A DNA stretch of 64,000 nt from Xanthostigma xanthostigma. Lineage: Eukaryota; Arthropoda; Insecta; Raphidioptera; Raphidiidae. Every line of letters starts with the position of its first letter. Position 1 is the first letter of the stretch. This document shows, piece after piece, positions 39,872 through 50,300 of the stretch. The notes beneath the pieces are model-generated. The model was not told the origin of the DNA, searched no databases, and was given only the letters and a program-made list of their open reading frames with translations. Where the stretch lies: assembly GCA_963575645.1 (NCBI GenBank), contig OY754475.1:4154001-4218000 (forward strand), in the 5' to 3' direction. Both the position numbers and the translations under genes were made by a program.

Positions 39872-39996
39872 TTCAAATGAATAAAATTGTCGACCAATTT
39901 TTCTCAGACCATATATATTGACAAAAAATATAAATCAATATAATATATATATTATATGGTCTGAGAAAAATTGGTCGACAATTTTATTCATTTGAA
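39872..39996. repeat. Perfect foldback hairpin
   Basis: 45-bp arms match perfectly (left begins ttcaaatgaataaaattg; both contain GTCGAC) around an AT-rich loop. The hairpin is preceded by aatcttttattaacgtctg, which recurs at 62,182 without the hairpin, and the sequence aaaaagtaatcga lies on both sides, possibly a target duplication. Perfect arms point to a recent foldback insertion. Confidence 0.8.
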
Positions 39997-40248
39997 AAAA
40001 AGTAATCGATTGTGTTTGATTTTCAAAAAATGTATACTTACTTTGCAAAAAATAAAACTTCCGTTTCTTCAAAGGCACACCAAACTAGCACCGTAGGCTA
40101 CCTCAAAATCACTTCCATCACTTAAATCTTAGTTTACCAGCTGATGTACTGACAAATTATATTGTTCAGACCGTTCAGCTGCCACGCGAGCACAGCCCGA
40201 CTATATACGATAGCTTTGTAAATATTTCGTATTCTCTCAATATATAAT

Positions 40249-40512
40249 CGCTGGAATGATACATAAGTATCGTAAGTCTAAAATGGCTATTTTGAGTTTT
40301 ATATACCTAAAGATTTGTTTTTGAGCATATTTAAATGCAGATTTTTTTCATGTTTCGCCAAAATATAGTATAATAAAATCTATTATACTATATTATAGCG
40401 AAACATGAAATTATTGTGCATTTAAATATGCTCAAAAACATATCTATAGGTATATATTATAAAACTCAAAAGAGCCATTTTGGATTTAAGATACTTTTGC
40501 ATTCACCCAGCG
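40249..40512. mobile_element. Foldback MITE, about 264 bp
   Basis: The left arm from cgctggaatgatacataag and the right arm ending gcattcacccagcg are imperfect inverted copies over most of the element, sharing aaaatggct, gagttttata, gagcatatttaaatgca and catgtttcgc. It lies within the second TTAA-flanked copy, where the complete copy has uninterrupted tatattatattttcg. No open frame. Confidence 0.8.
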
Positions 40513-40940
40513 TTTTATATTTTCGAAATATGTAAAAAAAATCGTTTTTCCGAAACCTGAACACCAGTTCGTTGACTTTCAAAATTTCATTTTGAATCAA
40601 TATTGTTGTTTTTATAACAATTCGTCGCATGCTTATATTAAATATACTTATAATATAGAATAAAAATAATACTTATAGATTAAACAGTTATACTTGGGAG
40701 ACATAATTTGTATATTATAGACGTTCGATAACTTGGGAATAGCAATTATGGCAGGCGGTGTGAGAATAATAATCAAAGATTATAGCCCTGATCTACTTTC
40801 AACATATTTTTTTGTTTCCAGACAGCAATGTTGTCATGATTGTTAACAAGGTTCTATATAAGAAAGTGGCATTTCTTTCCTATTAATGCCTTGTAACAAT
40901 TACGGCAGCATCGCTACCTATTTGTATCAGAAAAAACACA

Positions 40941-42254
40941 TATAACCGCGATTGATTTCGCTGTAGTTGGAGCTGTTGCAATTACATGCCTGATACGTAG
41001 GCAACCCAAATAGCAAGCAACAATGGAACGTGTATTTATAACATTGCTATAAGATGTCACGACTTACTAATGTAATACCTTCAGCTTACAATATTAATAC
41101 TTAATTGTTGTTAAAATTTGAGTAGGTTTTTTTGAGTAAATCGTATATTTTTGGTAGATAATCCTGATCTAAAATATATTTTATTATTAGAAGACTAGAT
41201 TACAGACGAAGAATTATTTTTTCACATTCTAGCAGATGGCGCTGCTTTAGGAAATTCGCTAAACAATTTTAGATGTCAGCACAACAATGAATATTCAATA
41301 TTGATTCCCATATCTCAAAACTGCACATATTTTGTATTTACGCATCTAAGTGATTTGTTTCTTTAAATAATAATGAATCAAACAATTTAATATAAAACAT
41401 TAATCAAATATTAATTATTTTAAAATTTTACATTGATGTTATTGCTGAATAGTCATTTATTTCAAAAATCAAATATTAACAATGACTTGAGATTATCTAC
41501 CTAACCTTATGTGACAAAATTTAATTAATAACCCAAATAAATGTTAAATAAAATAAAAAGTAATTTAAATGTGCGATTTTAATGTTTCAATATTTTTAAT
41601 AGATATATTATGTTTTGTATACGATTATAGTCAATTAAAATTTGCCTGGGATTGCTAATTAATGCAGGTATAATTCCTTTCATTATCTATTTAATTTAAT
41701 ATTTCGCATCAAACAAGATAAATGATATTTTATCAACCGTTTAATAATGATTGTAATCAAATCACTGAAAATTTTTCGTTTCTTCGCAAACGATTTTAAA
41801 AACGAATGAATACAAAATATTCATCTCCATATTATTTTGTTTATACCACAGTAAAAATCGGATCACGTACAAAACAAAAGAATATATTATTATTATCATT
41901 TTAATATTTATAAACGACGTCAACCGCAATGACGCAAGTCATTTGTTTTGAATTGATTTACATTATTTTGAGTGACCCATTTAAATGTTATTTCCTAAAG
42001 TTTAAAACCAATTAATTTCCATCGATGATAAACAATCACGATTACATATAAACTTAATTTATGATAACAAAAAAATCTATAAATGTACTTTTCTTGTTTG
42101 AAATAACTTCCATTATTTTACTTAGTAAAGTCTAGATTATTAAAAAATGTAGGTAACATATATTTTTTTATAAATAGGTGCACAAAGATTGAGATGTTGA
42201 AAAGAAAATTACATTATGCAACGTAGCAATATATGATTTATATTTCGGACGGCA
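40941..42254. other. AT-rich upstream region of the ankyrin/SOCS-box gene
   Basis: No repeat or coding region recognised. A possible splice acceptor (tttttataaatag, AG at about 42,177-42,178) followed by 76 bp before the start codon would allow an upstream non-coding exon. The promoter cannot be placed by eye. Confidence 0.4.
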
Positions 42255-42419
42255 ATGGGTGGTTCGGTAAGTCAAGCATTCCAGTCTGTCGGTAACGGAC
42301 ACGGTCATAGAGTCACCGAAGCGACTCGACAACAGGTACAAACCGTGTTCGACGCCTTAAGAGCAAATCCTCGTGTCACGGCGCAACGGCTCGAAGGACT
42401 TCTACTACAAATCCCTAAG
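42255..42419 (+). CDS. Exon 1 of the ASB-like gene
   Basis: 55 codons ending ccctaag before the donor gtaact; phase 0. Encodes the unstructured leader and an alpha-helical stretch (RQQVQTVFDALRANPRV). No in-frame ATG upstream before stops, and MGGSVS fits an acylation signal, so this start is favoured. Confidence 0.82.
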
Positions 42420-45400
42420 GTAACTGTCATCGTGTATATAATATCGTTAGCTTTGTCCAATTCAAAAACATTTGAAATTTAGCGTGATCCAAAATTAAAG
42501 CTAGACTTTTAGAGTTCATTTGTTTTTCGATAAATTTTTGCTAGCAGTGAATAAAACGAAAATATTTGTGCAGAATGAAAACATCTTGATGGTTCACGAC
42601 GAGTCGGGTTATAATTTATTGCAAAAGTGCGTCGGGGCCAACAATGTCGAGTTGGTACGATGGTTGTTGTGCAGACACACCACAGCCGATGTTAACAGGT
42701 GCGCTTGTAGTCTGCCGTTGCATATTGCATGCCTCAAAGGACACGAAGAGTGCGTCGAGTTGTTGTTGAAGCACGGAGCAAGGATAGACGTCGAGGCTAG
42801 AATGTGTTGGCCGGGACCGCACAGTCAAAACTGTGAAGAACGCGGAAAGTATAAAAACATTCAAGACGAAACGATGATCGAAAGACAGGGTGCAAAATTA
42901 CAGTCTGCTATTTATTACGCTTTAGACGGCGATCAGGTTAATATTTTAACTATGCTGTCGCAACGTTGTGAAGAACCATGGGTGAGCTTTGGGTTTATTA
43001 TAAAATGAACGAAGCGGTTTTACATAGTGACAAAAATCAAATTTCTTTTTTTTAATAGATGCCGTTCAGACAACGTAAACCGTTACTGCATATAGCTTGC
43101 GAACGTGCCGCCTGGCGTTGCGTTCAGTTATTAGTAACAGAACGAACTGATGAAATCAATACGCTTAGAGATGAATATTATCCGATTCATCAAGCCGTTT
43201 TACACGATAGTAAATTTTTAGAATTGCTTATTGCGGCTGGTGCCGACACAACAGTCAGGACTTGTACTCAACAGATGACTCTGTTACATACTGGTAAGTA
43301 GATACATTAAATAAATTAAATTCGGAAGTGCCAATTTTTTTTTTTGGCTACGGGAAGTCAATTTTAGGACCAATACACACATACTACTTTTTATATCGTA
43401 GCGATTTGATGATTACACAGCTTCTAGGAACTTCATTAGGCTATTTCATTGTTGATGGCTCGATTCGATGATGGTATAACGAATTTATTTGAACAATAGT
43501 GCTACAATAAGTAACACTGACGCGCCGGTGCTAAGAATGTAGCCTCATCGGGATCCACGGCGAGGAGTTCTCGAGAATTCTGTAGACTCTTCCGTTGTTG
43601 GTGGCTCAAATCGAAGATCGTATAACGAATTTATTTGAACAATAGTGCTACAATAAGTAACACTGACGCGCCGGTGCTAAGAATGTAGCCTCATCGGGAT
43701 CCACGGTGAGGAGAATTCTCTAGGCTCTTCCGTTGTTGGTGGCTCTATTCGATGATTGTATAACGAATTTATTTATTTGAAAAATAGTGCTACAATAAGT
43801 AACACGGACGCGCTGGTGCGAAGAATGCAGACTCGTCGAAATCCATGGCGCGGAGTTCTCGAGATTCTGTAGGCTCGTCGTTGTTGGTTGCTCTATTCGG
43901 CGATTGTATAACGAATTTATTTGAAAAATAGTGCTACAATAAGTAGCACCGAAGCGTCAGTGCGACGAATGTAGACTCGTCGAAATCCATGGCGCGGAGT
44001 TCTCGAGAATTCTGTAGGCTCTGTCGTTGTTGGTGGCTCTATTCGGTGATTGTATAACGAATTTATTTGAACAATTGTGCTACAAAAAGTAGCACCGAAG
44101 CGTCAGTGCGACGAATGCAGACTCGTCGAAATCCATGGCGCGGAGTTCTCGAGAATTCTGTAGGCTCTGTCGTTGTTGGTGGCTCTATTCGGCGATTGTA
44201 TAACGAATTTATTTGAAAAATAGTGCTACAATAAGTAGCACCGAAGCGTCAGTGCGACGAATGTAGACTCGTCGAAATCCATGGCGCGGAGTTCTCGAGA
44301 ATTCTGTAGGCTCTGTCGTTGTTGGTGGCTCTATTCGGCGATTGTATAACGAATTTATTTGAAAAATAGTGCTACAAAAAGTAGCATGTGTGCTTTGGTT
44401 TTTAGTCGTTACGTGACTCATTTTGAATTTTATACGCTATTTATAATCATTATGATTTTCGAATGCAAAAATTGATTATAAAAAATGTTAACAATAATTT
44501 TTCACAATAAATATTGCAGTTTTATTGATGGCTCGTAAATCGGCCGAAGATACCCAAGCAACCCTGAAGATTCTGTTGGAACACGGATGTCGAGAGCTTA
44601 TTAATACACCAGATAGTTTAGGAAATACGCCATTACACGCCCTGATTTGTAGATACGCCCTAGAGGAGGCTAGATACAGTTACGACAAATGGAATAAATG
44701 GGACGTATTACATTTGGTAAGAATTTTTAAACTTAAATAAATCGGCAGTTCAAAAATTAGAAGAAAAAAACCGCATTTTGTCATAAATTAAAAAAAAATT
44801 AAAGATGTCTGTTCACATAATCGTTTCAAATCACGTGAAGACTCGTAACAAATTTTGAAATTGACAGGTTCGATATCTATTGCAAAATGGTGCCCGTCCT
44901 TCAATCAATCAAACCGGAAATTCGGCATTGGCTTGTGTACTTAGACACGTTCGAGATTGGGATGTCTGTTACGAATTATTAAACATGCTGTTGACGCACG
45001 GAGGTCAGTATGCAAAATGTAAAGATAAAGAGTTCATCGCATATATAAAACAAAAAATGTACTCCAATAATTAATAGGCATCGGTACCGAAACATTCAAG
45101 ATACAATTAACAGCACATTGTTTTGAATAACCTTCAAAACTTGTGATTGTTTCCAAATTTAATAAAAGTTATCGAAGTATAGGCTTTAGAATGTGGTCCA
45201 TTGGTATTTCTACGTGACGTTTCGTCTAGAACTGCGATAGGCATTATCAAAGGCGATATTGCAGCGCTTCAACATCGTCGTTGATAATGTCTACCGCAGT
45301 TGTAGACGAAATGTCAGGTAGAAATGCCAACAAGCCCGGAAACCAAAAAAATTTCGATCAATAAAAACTGATTATGATTTTCGTAGGATGCAAAATTGAG

Positions 45401-47075
45401 TGATTTTTTTTTGTTTTTTTAAAGGTGAGCCTAACATAGTGGGCCGGGATGGTTCCGTACCAATTATGGTTTGTTTAGTGCCGCTGATCAACAAGGATCC
45501 TCTAAATCATTTTACGCACAGCATGAAAGTAAGTAATTTCTTTGCTTATGATAACTAAAGTGAGATCATTATTATTTTATTAGTTTAAAAAAGTTGTGAA
45601 CATCAACAATCCTTAGTAAATGTAAAACCTTATTTGGATTATTTTAAAAAAAAGAGATCATTATTATTTTATTAGTTTAAAAAAGTTGTGAACATCAACA
45701 ATCCTTAGTAAATGCAAAACCTTGTTTGGATTATTTTAAAAAAATCGTAACTCATTAGCCAACGCATATATGGTACTTTTTTTTTTATCGAAAACGCTCA
45801 TAACGATTTGACGATTGCTGGACATTTCTTGCACGGAGACTCTCCCAATTTCGTTCGATCTAGCGTCGTCCAGGAAGAGTGCAGCCACATCGGAATCCAC
45901 GAACCCACGAGAAGATTGTTGTTTTCGACAGTCGAACGTTCTTGAAGAATATGCGACGCTCTTCACGTGTCGGTAGCTCTTAATTTATTAACGAACTTAT
46001 TTATGAAAAGGAGCATTCGCTCCAGAAGAGTGCATCCTCGTCGGAATCCATGGCGTGGAGTACTCGAAAATTCTCTAGGCTCTTACGTTGTTGGTAGGTC
46101 GATTCGACGATCGTAGATAGAATTTATTTAAAAAATTGTGCTCCAAAAAGTAGCATACATGCGTTGACTTTAATTCAAAACAATATAAAAATGTATATTG
46201 CAATTGTTCGCTGTGTTAAATATTGAACTTGGAGAATTTTTTTTAATCGGTGCTCGTGTGTGTTAAATGATTTTATGTAAAAACTGACTTTGACTTTGTT
46301 TTAGGTCTGTTATCTGAACTGCATTCGTATTTTGTTATTACACAAAGCCAATCCGAACTGCCGTTTCGTAGATAATTTATTAACGCCCTTGCATATCCTC
46401 GTGTTCACGGTCAGGGAAAACATAACCTTAAACTGCGACATCCAGAAAAAATCGAATTTCGAATTCATTAAAAACCTGCTGATTTTACTGTTGAACAACG
46501 GACTGAACCCGAACGTGAGGATCTCTAATCGTACTCAACACATTCTACAATCGTGCATGGACATGATTTTAAACGTACGGGACAGTAAAGATATCGATTA
46601 CGTTTACGACTTAACGCTTACGTTTATACAATACGGAGCAAACCCGAATATATGTTTAAACATATCTGAATCAATACAACCGCAAGGTTTCCAAAACTCG
46701 GCGGCTTTTATAAAGAAAACAAAAAATTATATTTTATATTATTATATCATGTTGATTTCGAAGAAAGAAAATTTATTGTTGGACCGAGACGTCACTTTTG
46801 CAAAAATTATTCAGTTGTTTTACGTGTCGATGGATCACACGGCGTTGTTCAATTGTTTAAAAATGTTGTACACTCAGCAGTTCAGTCAAGTGCCGGTAAA
46901 AACGACCGAAGCACTGACCGCTTTGATTAGGGAAATGTTCAAGAAGCCGAGAAGCCTCAAACAAATTTGCAGAGTCAAAATTTACGAATGTCTAAATCGT
47001 CAGCCAGGGTTATTGGTAAATAAATTATCTTTACCGGTGTCGTTAAAAGATTATCTGTTAAATTTCGAGCCATAA
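42255..47075 (+). CDS. Ankyrin-repeat and SOCS-box protein (ASB family), seven exons
   Basis: Joining seven exons at GT-AG borders (42,255-42,419; 42,574-42,981; 43,059-43,293; 44,520-44,716; 44,868-45,003; 45,425-45,528; 46,305-47,075) gives one frame of 671 codons. Residues 1-55 are a leader starting MGGSVS, an N-myristoylation consensus (G2, S6). From about residue 67 to 520 come ankyrin repeats, with typical pieces such as LPLHIACLKGHEECVELLL (about 102-120), KPLLHIACERAAWRCVQLL, GNTPLHALIC and TPLHILV. Residues 632-671 form a SOCS box: BC-box-like SLKQICRVKI, then LSLPVSLKDYL. In the ASB family this box binds Elongin B/C and Cullin-5 while the ankyrin repeats choose the target for ubiquitination. 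The ATG has G at -3 and +4. Which ASB subfamily it belongs to is unclear, and the splice joins are read by eye without transcript support. Confidence 0.9.
42574..42981 (+). CDS. Exon 2 of the ASB-like gene
   Basis: Acceptor ttgtgcag, donor tgg|gtgagc, 136 codons, phase 0 at both ends. Holds the first ankyrin repeats and an insert (about residues 129-162) rich in C, P and charged residues between repeats. Confidence 0.9.
43059..43293 (+). CDS. Exon 3 of the ASB-like gene
   Basis: Acceptor ttttttttaatag, donor actg|gtaagt; 78 codons plus one base. Two ankyrin repeats, the second ending GADTTVRT. Confidence 0.9.
43450..44385. repeat. Seven-copy 146-bp tandem repeat in intron 3
   Basis: The landmark tataacgaatttattt occurs at 43,475, 43,621, 43,759, 43,907, 44,053, 44,199 and 44,345, a period of 146 bp in most units. 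Each unit has a small hairpin (GTGCTAC ... GTAGCAC in the later units), the palindrome TTCTCGAGAA and an ATCCATGGCG stretch. The first two units share one variant (gccggtgctaagaatg), the last four another, so expansion happened in stages. It accounts for most of the 1,226-bp intron. Confidence 0.9.
44520..44716 (+). CDS. Exon 4 of the ASB-like gene
   Basis: Acceptor atattgcag, donor catttg|gtaaga; completes the split codon as V and continues for 65 codons. Contains GNTPLHALIC; the repeat has an extra loop (EEARYSYDKWNKWD) before the next helix. Confidence 0.88.
44868..45003 (+). CDS. Exon 5 of the ASB-like gene
   Basis: Acceptor ttgacag. The donor is taken at acggag|gtcagt, giving phase 1, because it joins to exon 6 as GGEPNIVGRDGS, a normal ankyrin loop. 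Reading through instead gives a stop at 45,072-45,074 and would lose the SOCS box, so a truncated isoform is possible if intron 5 is retained. Confidence 0.83.
45131..45403. repeat. Spacer-B-like foldback in intron 5
   Basis: This intron sequence aligns with satellite spacer B from cttcaaaacttgtgatt to ttatgattttcgta, sharing ggtatttctacgtgacgttt, gcattatcaaa, gcagttgtaga and ggaaaccaaaaaaattt. The core is a hairpin with 61-bp arms (45,201-45,261 and 45,270-45,330), about 85% matched, around an 8-bp loop. The arms match each other better here than in the satellite copies. Either the satellite took this sequence from such a locus, or both come from one dispersed foldback element. Confidence 0.88.
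45425..45528 (+). CDS. Exon 6 of the ASB-like gene
   Basis: Short exon too small to stand out as an open frame: acceptor ttttttttaaag, donor atgaaa|gtaagt, 34 codons after the split codon (EPNIVGRDGS ... HSMK). Frame matches on both sides. Confidence 0.82.
45562..45745. repeat. 92-bp tandem duplication in intron 6
   Basis: The stretch from gagatcattattatttta to tggattattttaaaaaa appears twice, at 45,562 and 45,654, with only two or three substitutions. A recent simple duplication. Confidence 0.9.
45870..46165. repeat. Diverged copies of the intron 3 repeat in intron 6
   Basis: 46,020-46,165 matches the 146-bp unit of intron 3 (cctcgtcggaatccatggcg, ttctctaggctctt, gttgttggtagg, gtgctccaaaaagtagca). 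A more decayed unit precedes it from about 45,870. These copies are older than the homogeneous ones in intron 3. Confidence 0.78.
46305..47075 (+). CDS. Exon 7 of the ASB-like gene with SOCS box
   Basis: Acceptor tttgttttag, 256 codons and a TAA stop. Starts with a repeat (CIRILLLHKANPN), then NLLTPLHILVF and further degenerate ankyrin repeats (NNGLNPNVR, QYGANPNIC). A helical linker leads to the SOCS box in the last 40 residues. Confidence 0.9.
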   Translation, partial: VCYLNCIRILLLHKANPNCRFVDNLLTPLHILVFTVRENITLNCDIQKKSNFEFIKNLLILLLNNGLNPNVRISNRTQHILQSCMDMILNVRDSKDIDYVYDLTLTFIQYGANPNICLNISESIQPQGFQNSAAFIKKTKNYILYYYIMLISKKENLLLDRDVTFAKIIQLFYVSMDHTALFNCLKMLYTQQFSQVPVKTTEALTALIREMFKKPRSLKQICRVKIYECLNRQPGLLVNKLSLPVSLKDYLLNFEP

Positions 47076-47287
47076 ATATTTTTTATTTAATATTATGTAA
47101 AGGACTGATTGGAGGTTCGCATTACGTTAAGTTTTTTTTTTAAACACGTGTGACAAAAGTTTTTGGAAAACATGTAACGTAAATATTTAATGAACTTTTT
47201 GACTTCTCTCAATTTGGATTATTTTGATTTTGTTTATTTTGTACACTATTTGGAACTTTCTGTTTCGTTGTGTCTATTTTTTTTTTT

Positions 47288-47297
47288 AATAAATAAA
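47288..47297 (+). terminator. Polyadenylation signal of the ASB-like gene
   Basis: Overlapping AATAAA hexamers (47,288 and 47,292) lie about 215 bp after the stop codon, following a T-rich stretch. They are the first canonical signal downstream of the gene. Confidence 0.65.
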
Positions 47298-47309
47298 TCA
47301 TATTCAAAG

Positions 47310-50300
47310 TAGGCATCGGTCTTCCGCTTGACAGTAGTCGTTAATGATCTTAGTTATTGGACGTCTATAATTTAAAATATCTGGCCGATATATGAAAGTT
47401 GCTATACGACCAGTGATTTTTTTTAAGGTTAACTTATTTTGGCACGACTTAAAGTGAAATTAATACTCGATATTGAAATTGTAACAAGTGTGTCGCAGTG
47501 AATATTAACTAAGGTGGCACATTATTATTATGTTACGTTTTGTTGTTTACGATTATACCAGTCGTAAAGTAGTTTTTTTTTTTTTTCGAAGGGCAGTAAT
47601 CCTTTTCCAAAAACTTACGTTACAAAAATATACTTACTCGTAAATGAATTTAAGCTCTTTAACTTTCCTGAAAACTGATTTTGGAAGAGTGGAATTTCAA
47701 GGTAAAAAATTTAGGTCGCGCAAATTAGGGTCAACAATTGTGTGCGTTCCATCAACAAAGCATATTCGATTGTTGTACTGACAATTTCTCATGGAAGGCA
47801 TCCGAAAGCCTTTTACTTATTTATTTGAACCTCAAGTTAAATCAATTAAAAAATATTGTGGTAAAGCCATTAATAATTAATATATTTAAATAAAAAAATT
47901 CAAAACCATACGCTTCTGTATGATTCTGCACTGAAATTCTTTTTGTTAACAATTTGACGGAGCGATAAACTCGGAGCGTGTCCGATTCAAATTTAATTGT
48001 GATTATTGAAATTAAGTTCTTCGGTAGGATTCCGGAAAGGAAATCGGAGCTCGGGTAATTTTGTAGATATTTTATAGGCTAGATATGTTTCGACGCTAGT
48101 GACCTAGGTTTTCGAGCGACTAAGATATCGCTCGTAAATGTTTCGGTTTACAGACGGACAAAAAATATTAACGATGAAAATCAACTCGAATTTATAATTG
48201 AGTAAATAAAATGTGTTTTAATAAATACAAATTTCAAGTGCAGAATCTTTTAATATATTATGTAAAATATAATTATTGTTAAGAAGATAAAACGATGTAT
48301 TAAATATATTATTAATATGTTGTGAAAACATTTATTGTAAATAAAAATTTTAAAAAAATGTAATTGATATATTCAGAAATAAACATTACTAATTGTTATT
48401 AAAATCGTTTTTATTATTTCGATGAAAGTACGAGGAATTCTTAATGAATTTTAGGAGTGTATATTTTTTTGGTATCGGTAGAATCGAGGCGATATGTGTT
48501 TTTCCTTCGAGTAATGGGCTTAAAATTGCAGACGGGACATCGTTGAGATCGGGACAATATATATTCGGAATTTTCAAGGTTATCGTTGGAATAACATTAC
48601 ATATGGGGCTTTTTTGTAATGTCAATATAGGTATTTGATTACATAAACAATATATTTTAAAAAACCATCCACCAAAAACATAAATGTGATCAATATTTAT
48701 GATCGGTAAGTTTCATTGTATTTATTGAACACTAGGTTTGTAGGGACTGTATTATGAATATTGAAATGAAGTTAAATTTGAGTTTGTGAAAATATTTACA
48801 TTTAAATCTGTTTTAGTGTAACTAATTTTCTGCAGATGGCATTACAATTCAATTTAAAAAAATTTTAATTAATTCAGAAAGTGTAACTACTTACTTTGTT
48901 TTGTTATAAAATGACTCAATATATTTTTAGAATTAATAAATGTATGTGATTATAAAAGGCTGTTTACTACTTTGGACAAAGGATTAGAATTTTTTTTTTT
49001 ATTTAGGAAACATTTCTTTGGGTTTCTTTAAATATAAAGTATAAAACAATCTACTAAAAATATCACACATTAATATCACAAAATCTAACCTTCACCAATT
49101 TTATTCTTAAACCATAACTCAGCCTGAAGTCATGAACTGGTAACTCCAAAGAATTTGAAACAGCCTGAAGTCGTCAACTGCTAACACCATATAAGCCAGT
49201 TGACATCATGAAATGGTTGCCGCCATGTTTGTTTACTTTGAACGGCCATCCACCATATTTGGCAACCATTGCGTTATCTGAAAAATTCAAATAATTAATA
49301 TCTTGTAACAATAAACATTCAACAGCTGTAAAAAAACTTATTTTTCTTGACCGTTATTGAAATCGCCAAAACAAACAACTGAAAACAAAAAGCCATCACT
49401 GCAAATAAATCAACAATGGAAAAAACAAAACGGCATCATCACTGGTCTTGTCCGTTAAAAATAAAGAATTTGCGTAATTTCATGCTTACCAGTGAAAAAG
49501 TCTTGGTACTTCGATTTATTTGATTGAATTGTTGGATTTTCTTTGATTTTCAACAGTTTTCCGTGTTTTCATTTCTCCAATTTTTATTCCCTCGAGCGAT
49601 GCGGTCACCTGTAGCAGTCAAAATCGAATGAAACGGAGGAAAAAATCTCGCTTCTATTTATGCCTTTGGCGAGTCTGTGGGCGGAGAAGTGTATTGACCA
49701 ATTAGAACGCCACCCGCTAAGAGGCCGGTGAATCGAATTAATGATTCGAAATATTGACTTAAATCACTCTTTGCTAATTATGATTCGTTAAAAAGCATTT
49801 ACAAAATATCGTTAATAATGCTTACTTCTTAACAAATTACCAATATGTAAATATTAATTAAGCTTTATAATAGTCCAGTTATCATAATTATCACATACAA
49901 TCCTACTTTATAAAGCTGCTTTACTTTAGATTTTCGTTTTGTTGTAAGGCAAATGCATTTGACAGATGCAATTATGGACAATGGCGTTACTTTTTGCCAT
50001 GTTAAACCATAGGGAGTTAAAATTATAAACGATTCCTTAATTTTTTATCCTATCTGGCGAATATTAATTTACATTTTCTGATATAATTATTATAAAAAAA
50101 CCAATGATATACACAAATTAATGCATAATGGGGATTTTAAAAAGTATAATAATTAAATTTAGCGTCGAAAACTATGTTTTTATTGTTTAAATTATATAGA
50201 TACGAAGCATATATCATAGGTATACCATCGTCTGTAATTAAAAAACGTATATTAAGTAATTATTTCTTGGGATATGAAGCTAATTAGATAAAAAACTGTT

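Larger units (their letters stand above)
39378..40567. mobile_element. TTAA-flanked element, second copy, right end lost
   Basis: Starts with the same TTAAGGACGTAGTCTGG terminus and matches the complete copy on both sides of three inserts. At the right it stops at gaacaccag, and the last 13 bp of the terminus are replaced by unrelated sequence (ttcgttgac), so this copy has lost a functional end. Confidence 0.75.
39144..40940. repeat. 1.5-kb tandem duplication, unit 2
   Basis: Repeats the landmarks of unit 1, from aagcgtgatctgcatgtaaa to ttgttaacaa and ccttgtaacaatt. It is longer because three insertions lie inside its TTAA-flanked element. Confidence 0.8.

Noticed and set aside
44868..45074. 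Exon 5 as the last exon, ending at the stop at 45,072
   Set aside because: Splicing at acggag|gtcagt joins smoothly to exon 6 and restores an ankyrin loop and the downstream SOCS box. The short form could exist as an intron-retention product but is not the main model.
45131..45403. Hammerhead-type ribozyme suggested by the cgaaacgtc motif on the minus strand of the foldback
   Set aside because: I could not find the required CTGANGA segment at a suitable place before the GAAA on either strand, here or in the satellite copies.
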